Part shown: piece by piece, positions 1 to 4,578 of the stretch
How the letters are laid out: each line of letters begins with the position of its first letter
Position numbering within the stretch: the stretch's first letter is position 1
DNA from: Candidatus Uhrbacteria bacterium RIFCSPLOWO2_02_FULL_48_12
GTDB lineage: Bacteria > Patescibacteriota > Patescibacteriia > GWA2-46-9
Length of the DNA: 6,751 bases
NCBI GenBank assembly: GCA_001791425.1
Contig: MGEP01000025.1
Span: 935-7,685, forward strand
Direction of reading: 5' to 3'
Translations under genes and position numbers: made by a program
Notes under the pieces: generated by a model
Databases searched by the model: none
What the model saw: only the letters and a program-made list of their open reading frames with translations
Told to the model about the DNA's origin: nothing

Positions 1-358
1 CCAAAGCGGACATGTCATAGGGTTTAACCAAACCGACCGAGAGCTCTTTGCCGCTACGCTCAAAGGCCACCATGTGATAATGCTTGGCAGCCGATTCGGT
101 AATGGCTTGAAGAACCGAGGGCGGAATCATGAGGCCGTTTAAATCCTTGTAGGGTATGCCCCAAACATCTCCCTGTAAACGCGTTAAATCTTCTTCATCA
201 AGCACGTGCTTTCCTAGAACGATTGATTTTAAATCGTCATCGGCTGACCCGCGACTGCGCCACTCGGATATTTCTTCCGCTGTCAGCGCGCCCTTTTTTT
301 GCAGGGCGTCAATGAGCTGATTAGCTAAAAATTTTTGATCAAGAACATTGAAGGGCAT
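1..358 (-). CDS. pilB: PilB/GspE-type pilus assembly ATPase, N-terminal fragment
   Basis: Only the first 119 codons are present; the gene runs off the left edge. The reading frame is open from the ATG at 358 to position 1 and starts MPFNVLDQKFLANQL. It reads like the type II secretion E / MshEN N-terminal domain: a helical stretch (about residues 8-62) followed by GIPYKDL (about 68-74), an IPPSVLQAI helix (about 78-86), and AKHYHMVAFERSGKELSVGL (about 92-111), which fits the usual 'ia.ry.vipfe..g..l.va..dP.d..al' pattern. In this family the N domain precedes a hexameric AAA-type ATPase that powers pilin polymerisation from the cytoplasm. The Walker motifs lie outside the window, so PilB versus GspE cannot be separated by sequence; the pilMNO context favours PilB. 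PilT retraction ATPases lack this domain. No Shine-Dalgarno is visible: the bases before the start are an AT-rich tract next to a repeat array. Confidence 0.82.
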   Translation of the reverse strand, partial: MPFNVLDQKFLANQLIDALQKKGALTAEEISEWRSRGSADDDLKSIVLGKHVLDEEDLTRLQGDVWGIPYKDLNGLMIPPSVLQAITESAAKHYHMVAFERSGKELSVGLVKPYDMSAL

Positions 359-370
359 CGATTTATAAAA

Positions 371-520
371 AATGTCCAATGTCCAAGCGCCAATGTCCAA
401 TAAAATCACAATATCCAACATGGTATTGGGATTTGGGGGTTTGGTCATTTATTGGTAATTGGGATTTGGTCATTGGGATTTGTGTTCTTGATTCATGATT
501 CTTGGTTCATAATCCATCAA
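371..520. repeat. Degenerate 7-bp repeat array with inverted arms, PilP-like/pilB spacer
   Basis: The 158-bp spacer between the PilP-like gene and the pilB-like gene is almost entirely degenerate heptamers. Left arm: AATGTCC at 371-377, 378-384 and 392-398, with AAGCGCC between them at 385-391 and AATATCC at 410-416. Right arm: ATTGGGA at 425, 458 and 472 alternating with TTTGGGG (432) and TTTGGTC (440, 465), then passing in the same register into TTCTTGA, TTCATGA, TTCTTGG and TTCATAA from 485 to 512. The last unit (513-519) contains the stop codon of the upstream gene. The two arms are roughly inverted (CCAATGTCCAA against TTGGTCATTGG), so a transcript could fold into a long imperfect hairpin whose tip is 409-428. 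Register slips occur as 11-bp units (399-409, 447-457) and single bases. No promoter or GC-rich terminator is seen in it. Confidence 0.85.
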
Positions 521-1143
521 GGGGTTTTGGTGGGCACTGAATATTCCCAGAATGACGGCCCGCCGGGTGATGTTTCTTTAAAAACCTTGAGAGTGTAGGA
601 AGACCCGTCGCTGGTGTAAAGATACTGCCCGGCTCCGGGGTCGCGCGGAACTGAATCTAAATACTTCATCTGCGTTTTGGCGCAAACTGATTCACCGACC
701 CAGCCTCTCTTAACCAAACATTGCGCGCTCTCCTCCCCGAGCTCTATTGCTTGACCGGCTGGATAACGTCCTTCTTGGCTGTAATATTGAGCCAAAGACG
801 AAGCAATGGTGATGACATCGCTCACGCGTTTGGCGTCTCGGCTCCCTGGCGTATCCACGAATTTACTCGGCGGACGGAAAGGATTGGCGCGCCCGGTTGG
901 GCTCGGCTCAATTGGCAGGCGGCCATAGGATCTTAGCGACTGCCAAAATTCAGATTGGAAAACTTTGTCATCAATGGTGATGCCGCTTTTTCCTTCGCTG
1001 GTTGCGGTCGGCGACCACCAATCATTGACAAAACTTATAATCTGATTCTGATAGCGCCAAAATCCGCCGCTCGCCGCCAAAGCCAGAACGAACACGATTG
1101 TTAACCAGTGGATTCTTTTGGGAGCTTGATTAAAGACAGACAT
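517..1143 (-). CDS. PilP-position membrane protein with GRxNPF motif and pseudopilin-like C-terminal domain
   Basis: 208 residues. A short cytoplasmic N-terminus (QAPKRIHW) is followed by one membrane segment (about residues 12-28). A linker carries LPIEPSPTGRANPFRPP (76-92); its GRANPF resembles the GR.(D/N)PF signature of PilP/GspC-type pilus alignment proteins. Residues 102 to about 190 resemble the C-terminal region of GspG-like pseudopilins: SRDAKRVSDVITIASSLAQY, EGRYP, then LDSVPRDPGAGQYLYTSDG and SSYTLKVF. Cys142 and Cys154 could form the disulfide often seen in such pilins. There is no prepilin-peptidase site (no G followed by F/M and E+5) and no lipobox cysteine, so it is neither a normal pilin nor a lipoprotein PilP. 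It starts 3 bp after the pilO stop without a clear ribosome-binding site, suggesting translational coupling. I infer that it does PilP's job in the PilMNO platform; a minor pilin-like role is the alternative. Confidence 0.75.
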   Translation of the reverse strand: MSVFNQAPKRIHWLTIVFVLALAASGGFWRYQNQIISFVNDWWSPTATSEGKSGITIDDKVFQSEFWQSLRSYGRLPIEPSPTGRANPFRPPSKFVDTPGSRDAKRVSDVITIASSLAQYYSQEGRYPAGQAIELGEESAQCLVKRGWVGESVCAKTQMKYLDSVPRDPGAGQYLYTSDGSSYTLKVFKETSPGGPSFWEYSVPTKTP

Positions 1144-1146
1144 AAA

Positions 1147-1830
1147 TTACGGTAAATGCCGCGTGGTAATATTCAAGGACACGTCCCCGCTTTCCGGGTT
1201 ATAAGTAATGCTGTTAATGTCCAAGAGGCGCAAATTTTTCTCAATGGCCAAAACCGCTTTCTTTAATGATTCATAGTCAATTACTTTAAATGACATATTC
1301 ACTTTGTCGGACACGGTTTCCATGGCCAGGCGCGCCGCGTTTGCCTCAGCCGCGCCAGCGGCCGCGGCCTCTCCTTTGGCTTCAGTTTTCCCTGCGGCCT
1401 GACCGCCGACTGACAAAGTGAAGGTCATTGATTCCAGATTCAAATCCTCCTTGACGAAAGACTCAATCTGCACCAAGGTCTCCAGCTCATTTGGACCGGT
1501 GGGCAGGACGCGGGCCATGCGTTCGCGGTTAGCCGCGGGAATTGTTTCCAATTCCGCGGCATGCTGTTTGCGGATGGCTAAACGGCTTCGCGCGTCGGTG
1601 AGCCCCAGCTCGGCAATGGCCACATTGACCGAGCCCTGTCCCGAGCGAAAGGCCTGATAGGTTTTCCCGAAAATTAGATAAAAAGCGGCCACGGCCACGG
1701 CCAGCAGGAGAATGGCCGAGGGCACAAAAAAATGTTCAATTATTTTGGCGCTAATATTTTTTGCCGCCTTGGCCTGAACAATATCCTGGCGCAGGATGTC
1801 TTTGCGCAAAATATTTTTAGAGTTGGCCAT
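1147..1830 (-). CDS. pilO: PilO-like type IV pilus inner-membrane platform protein
   Basis: 227 residues, close to the usual PilO length. A charged cytoplasmic N-terminus contains a near-repeat (ILRKDILRQDI, 7-17). Then come one membrane segment (about 34-54), a coiled-coil-like region (about 66-107), the PilO-type passage RVLPTGPNELETLVQIESFV (107-126), an alanine/glycine-rich insert (about 143-168) and a C-terminal alpha/beta segment (about 174-227) ending in NITTRHLP. The family dimerises with PilN on the extracytoplasmic face and couples the PilM ring to the pilus machinery. The alanine-rich stretch sits within the ferredoxin-like region and is probably a flexible loop. The start codon lies inside the end of pilN (14-bp overlap, different frame) and is set by a strong GGAGGT, so the two are probably translated in a coupled way. 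The assignment rests on topology, order and motif rather than strong identity, as is usual for PilO. Confidence 0.85.
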   Translation of the reverse strand: MANSKNILRKDILRQDIVQAKAAKNISAKIIEHFFVPSAILLLAVAVAAFYLIFGKTYQAFRSGQGSVNVAIAELGLTDARSRLAIRKQHAAELETIPAANRERMARVLPTGPNELETLVQIESFVKEDLNLESMTFTLSVGGQAAGKTEAKGEAAAAGAAEANAARLAMETVSDKVNMSFKVIDYESLKKAVLAIEKNLRLLDINSITYNPESGDVSLNITTRHLP

Positions 1831-3085
1831 AGTGCCAGACCTCCGGCTTCAAAGTTATAAGCAAACTGAAAGTAACGATCCCCTTGGCTTTATCAAAACT
1901 ATAAGAACTGATATCCACCGCGCTCACCCGCGCCTGGTCGCTCCGCAGGGCCACAATTTGCCTGGCCATCTCTTCATAGCTCACGGTAGTCGCGCTGACG
2001 GAGATTTTGCCCTCGTTAAAAGAGAAGCTTGAATATTGAACAAGGGGGCTCACCGTTTCTTCTAAAAATTTAAAAACAGACGTGACCTTAACGTGATCAG
2101 CGAGTAGGGCCGAGATTAGCTTGAGGCGGCTATTCAGATTAGACCATTCAATTTCTTGGGCCCGATACTTTTGTGTTTCGTCCTCAACTTTCTTTTGCTC
2201 ATCTCTAATCGCGGCTACGTGTCGCTCTTGAAAAGAAACATAGATAGAACTTCCGGCAAAACTGCCAATGACGCTCACCGCGGCCAGCAGGGCCAGCGCC
2301 CAAAGAACGCGGCGCCTGAATTGAATAGTCAAAGATAAATTCCAAGACCACTCCGGCGGCAAAAGGTTGATGCCCAGCGACGGCGGCCCAAACGCGCTCG
2401 CAGCCGCACCCGCTTCGCCGCCCTTAAGTTTGTCCGCAACTGGCTTTTCTTCTTTGGATGGCTGAACTGGCGGAGGCGTGGGCGGGGCGGGTGCCGCGCG
2501 TCTCATGTCAGGGACTGCCTCCGAAGATGGGGTGCTGTCTTGGGCTGGTGATAATACTTTTTGGCTTAGCGGAAGAGGTGGTGGTAATGGCGGCGGAGAG
2601 GGTGGTTGAGGCAGAGGGGGCAGGGGTGGCGATGGAAGGGGCAGTGGTGGTAATGACTCCTTAACAATAGCTGAAGGTTTGACTGGCCTGGGCGCCGGCG
2701 GAGGCGGCGGCCGTGATAGTTCGGCTGATGACGGCTCGCCAGCGGGTGAACCGCGCGCACTACGGCTAAAGGAATCTAGCAGTTTCCTCCACCAAGACGG
2801 GCGGACACGCACCAAAGCGGGCGACGGAGGCGACTCGTGAACAATCTTCCCTTCTTTGGTGACCTCGTGAATATACGATTCTTCGCGCACATGCGGCAAT
2901 TTTGATTCAGCCGCCGCTCCAGGTGAGGTGGATGCGGCCGAGCCGGAAACTGCAAAATGATGGGGCTTCTCGGCCGATTCTTTTACTGGCGCTGACATGG
3001 GCACGGTCACGGGCTCGCCGGCCTTGCTCTTCAATTCCTTTTCTTCTTTCTTTTTTAATTCATCCGGCAGTAAATTGACATCCAT
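1817..3085 (-). CDS. pilN: PilN-like pilus platform protein with long proline-rich N-terminal arm
   Basis: 422 residues, about twice the usual PilN. The C-terminal part is a standard PilN core: LGINLLPPEWSW (237-248), a basic stretch (QFRRR), a membrane segment (about 259-282), a coiled coil (about 284-330) and an alpha/beta extracytoplasmic domain (about 331-422). In front lies a cytoplasmic arm. It begins with a second NLLP motif (MDVNLLPDELKKKEEKELK), followed by a possibly folded patch (about 64-84, HVREESYIHEVTKEGKIVHE), a tryptophan-rich amphipathic patch (PSWWRKLLDSF, 96-106) and a proline-rich tract (about 124-210) with PPPPP at 126-130. In the family, the (I/V)N(L/F)LP peptide binds PilM. 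A start at an internal methionine would drop the first NLLP motif, and that motif's match supports the ATG at 3085. Consecutive prolines suggest translation depends on EF-P. The gene overlaps pilO by 14 bp. Confidence 0.88.
   Translation of the reverse strand: MDVNLLPDELKKKEEKELKSKAGEPVTVPMSAPVKESAEKPHHFAVSGSAASTSPGAAAESKLPHVREESYIHEVTKEGKIVHESPPSPALVRVRPSWWRKLLDSFSRSARGSPAGEPSSAELSRPPPPPAPRPVKPSAIVKESLPPLPLPSPPLPPLPQPPSPPPLPPPLPLSQKVLSPAQDSTPSSEAVPDMRRAAPAPPTPPPVQPSKEEKPVADKLKGGEAGAAASAFGPPSLGINLLPPEWSWNLSLTIQFRRRVLWALALLAAVSVIGSFAGSSIYVSFQERHVAAIRDEQKKVEDETQKYRAQEIEWSNLNSRLKLISALLADHVKVTSVFKFLEETVSPLVQYSSFSFNEGKISVSATTVSYEEMARQIVALRSDQARVSAVDISSYSFDKAKGIVTFSLLITLKPEVWHYGQL
1839..1844 (-). 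promoter_or_regulatory. Shine-Dalgarno for pilO inside the pilN coding region
   Basis: On the minus strand the sequence reads GGAGGT, then 8 bases, then the pilO ATG (1830-1828). It is a near-perfect anti-16S match and fixes the pilO start. It is the only strong ribosome-binding site in the pil operon part of this window; pilM, pilN, the PilP-like gene and pilB have AT-rich upstream sequence without one. Confidence 0.85.
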
Positions 3086-3095
3086 AAAAATAAGT

Positions 3096-3241
3096 TAAAA
3101 CGTAAAACTTATAACTCAAAACTGCAATTCTTAACTAACAACTTTTGTTCTAACCTTATGGTATCTTCAGCTATACAGGTTTTAGGTTTTGCGTTGAAGT
3201 TTTGCATTTTGCGTTTTGCATTTTGAGTTAAAACTTTTACT
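3096..3241. repeat. Degenerate 7-bp repeat array with inverted arms, pilM/pilN spacer
   Basis: The 151-bp spacer between pilM and pilN has two heptamer arms. Left arm, in strict 7-bp register from 3096 to 3144: TAAAACG, TAAAACT, TATAACT, CAAAACT, GCAATTC, TTAACTA, ACAACTT. Right arm, nine consecutive units from 3179 to 3241: GTTTTAG, GTTTTGC, GTTGAAG, TTTTGCA, TTTTGCG, TTTTGCA, TTTTGAG, TTAAAAC, TTTTACT. The last two units cover the pilM stop codon (3237-3239). The arms are inverted relative to each other: TAACTCAAAACTGCAA (3112-3127) pairs with TTGCATTTTGAGTTA (3216-3230) apart from one bulged base. The 34-bp centre (3145-3178) shows no clear repeat. No GC-rich terminator or obvious promoter is present, so pilN is probably read from the pilM promoter. 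Confidence 0.85.
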
Positions 3242-4274
3242 TGATATCCCTCATGGCCAGACCCACGGCAATGGCAAAACGCGCCGCTGATTCCTGCAAG
3301 ACTCCTTTTAATTCAACGGGATAGCGCACCCGGGCCCAGGGATCGCCCACATACACTCTTAAATTTAATTTCTGTGACAAATAGTTTGAAAAATTAACCA
3401 GCAAAGAACCGCCGCCCGAGAGAAGCACTTTTTCTACGGACTTTTTTGTCTGCCCCTGAAATAGAGTCATGGTATATTTGATTTCATTGGTGATCGGTGT
3501 CAGCGCTTCTTCAATGGTGCGCGGAATTTCACTGGTGGGAGAATCCAGCGCCTTTATGCCAATGTCATATTTAAACTGTTCAGCGCGGGCCAAAGAAACA
3601 TTGAGACTGCGGCTGATGGCTTTGGTGACATGAAGGCCGCCGACATCAATACTGCGATTAAGAAAAGGAATATTGTTGTCAATCACCAGTATATCGGTGC
3701 TGGAAGCGCCCAGGTCAATAACCATGGTCGGCGCCTTGTCGCGCCCAACGAGAGAGCGCACTAGAGCGAAGCCCTCCGTTTCCAGCCCGAGCAGCATTAA
3801 GCCCGTCCTTTGAAAAATTTTTAAATACCGCTCCACCATGGTCTTGGGCGCGCCGGTTAAAAGAACTTTCATGGTGCCGTTGGGGCCGGGTTCATCCAAA
3901 ATTTGCGGATCCAAAATCATCTCTTCAATGGGCAGAGGCATAACTTTTTTTGCCTCCCAATGAATGGCGGATTTGAGTTCGCTCTTAGACATTTTAGGCA
4001 AACTAATGATTGAGGTAAAGACAGAGTAGGTCGGCAAAGCGGCAAAAGCCTGCTTGGATTTCGCTCCGGCCTTCTCGCAGGTGGCCGTAATGGTCGCGGC
4101 AATATCGGCAATGTTTGTTTCCGAGTCCCCGGGCGCTTTGTCAATCGGCAGTTCGGCCAAGCCATAGGTTACTAGTTCTGGCGCCTTATTAACTTCTTTT
4201 AGTTCAACAATCTTAATACTGGTTGAACCAATATCCACACCCAAATAAGACCGTTTTGACGAAGAAAAAAACAT
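3237..4274 (-). CDS. pilM: PilM, actin-like type IV pilus assembly ATP-binding protein
   Basis: 345 residues, normal for the family. PilM has an actin/FtsA-type fold, binds ATP, and forms a cytoplasmic ring that holds the PilN N-terminal peptide near the assembly ATPase. The actin-superfamily signatures are present: phosphate-1 loop LGVDIGSTSIKIVEL (11-25, with Asp14 and Gly16), phosphate-2 loop VIDLGASSTDILVID (185-199) and adenosine loop VLLSGGGSLL (283-292). PilM-typical stretches follow the same order: SLPKMSKSELKSAIHWEAKK (91-110), VDIGG-type VGGLHVT (211-217) and a C-terminal GDPWARV (310-316) with FAIAVGLAMR (333-342). The start ATG is followed by FFSSSKRSYLGVDIG, the expected short lead. 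No Shine-Dalgarno is visible; the upstream bases are AT-rich. It is the first gene of the minus-strand operon and is followed by pilN after a repeat-filled spacer. Confidence 0.95.
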   Translation of the reverse strand: MFFSSSKRSYLGVDIGSTSIKIVELKEVNKAPELVTYGLAELPIDKAPGDSETNIADIAATITATCEKAGAKSKQAFAALPTYSVFTSIISLPKMSKSELKSAIHWEAKKVMPLPIEEMILDPQILDEPGPNGTMKVLLTGAPKTMVERYLKIFQRTGLMLLGLETEGFALVRSLVGRDKAPTMVIDLGASSTDILVIDNNIPFLNRSIDVGGLHVTKAISRSLNVSLARAEQFKYDIGIKALDSPTSEIPRTIEEALTPITNEIKYTMTLFQGQTKKSVEKVLLSGGGSLLVNFSNYLSQKLNLRVYVGDPWARVRYPVELKGVLQESAARFAIAVGLAMRDIK

Positions 4275-4332
4275 TTATTGTCAAATTAAGACAAAAACGC
4301 AAAAAAACGGCGCTGATAATTAATCTTATTTT

Positions 4333-4362
4333 TTGACGAAATAGTAGATAACATTATATAAT
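4333..4362 (+). promoter_or_regulatory. clpC: Sigma-70-type promoter candidate for clpC
   Basis: TTGACG at 4333-4338, an 18-bp spacer, and a perfect TATAAT at 4357-4362. Transcription would start near 4369, leaving a 5' leader of about 210 nt before the clpC ATG. It matches the consensus much better than anything closer to the gene; a TTGAAT at 4507-4512 has no good -10 at the right distance. Inferred from sequence only. Confidence 0.6.
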
Positions 4363-4382
4363 ATTAGGTGAATCTGCGCTAA
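4353..4382 (-). promoter_or_regulatory. pilM: Sigma-70-type promoter candidate for the pilM operon
   Basis: On the minus strand there is a perfect TATAAT (plus positions 4353-4358), preceded at 18 bp by a weak -35, TTAGCG (4382-4377). The predicted start is near 4346, about 70 nt before the pilM ATG. This -10 overlaps the clpC -10 on the other strand through the palindrome ATTATATAAT (4353-4362). The -35 is poor, so confidence is modest. Confidence 0.4.
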
Positions 4383-4578
4383 TTCTGGAGCTAAAAAGCG
4401 ATAACCGGTCGTAATACTATTGAACAAATGAACAAAGGATTATTTTAAAGACAAGCCAAATGGTTTATACATCAATAATCATCAAACGGACCGCCCCAAT
4501 AAACTGTTGAATACGCTAACCATTATACCATAAAAATTAAAATATCTCCAAACCGTTAATGATAAGCAAGAAAGAAGT

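Larger units (their letters stand above)
4275..4578. other. Divergent intergenic region between pilM and clpC
   Basis: 304 bp, AT-rich, without a supportable gene. It holds overlapping divergent promoter candidates (4333-4382) and then about 210 bp of probable clpC leader. I see no CIRCE inverted repeat (TTAGCACTC-N9-GAGTGCTAA) and no CtsR-type tandem GGTCAAA heptamers, the classical operators of clpC in Firmicutes. There is no GC-rich hairpin plus U-tract, and no tRNA-like or rRNA-like sequence. The only open frames starting with ATG on the plus strand are very short (4428-4448 and 4460-4510). Confidence 0.7.

Noticed and set aside
517..519. TGA read as glycine or tryptophan (recoded CPR lineage such as Gracilibacteria)
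   Set aside because: Read-through would run straight into the heptamer array, and the other genes end in TAA; nothing suggests sense use of TGA inside conserved frames.
371..520. CRISPR array
   Set aside because: Units are 7 bp, degenerate and contiguous, without unique spacers of 25-40 bp, and no cas genes are present.
2600..2641. Possible G-quadruplex on the plus strand (four G-runs: 2600-2602, 2616-2620, 2623-2626, 2638-2641)
   Set aside because: Loops of 13 and 11 bases are long, and the G-richness is explained by proline codons on the opposite strand.
2458..2664. Plus-strand open frame and a minus-strand alternative frame (2566-2760) over the proline tract of pilN
   Set aside because: Both are products of the low-complexity CCN-rich coding sequence of PilN; neither has a start site or recognisable content.
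3086..3236. Rho-independent terminator between pilM and pilN
   Set aside because: The inverted arms are AT-rich, far apart (about 88 bp) and not followed by a clean T-tract after a GC stem; an ordinary intrinsic terminator is not supported.
4279..4284. TTGACA on the minus strand just before the pilM start
   Set aside because: Perfect -35 consensus, but it lies only 4 bases from the ATG, so a matching -10 would fall inside the gene.
4460..4510. 16-codon ORF in the clpC leader (MVYTSIIIKRTAPINC), and a 6-codon ORF at 4428-4448
   Set aside because: No convincing ribosome-binding site, no attenuator-like codon run and no terminator hairpin after it; such ORFs are expected by chance in 200 bp.
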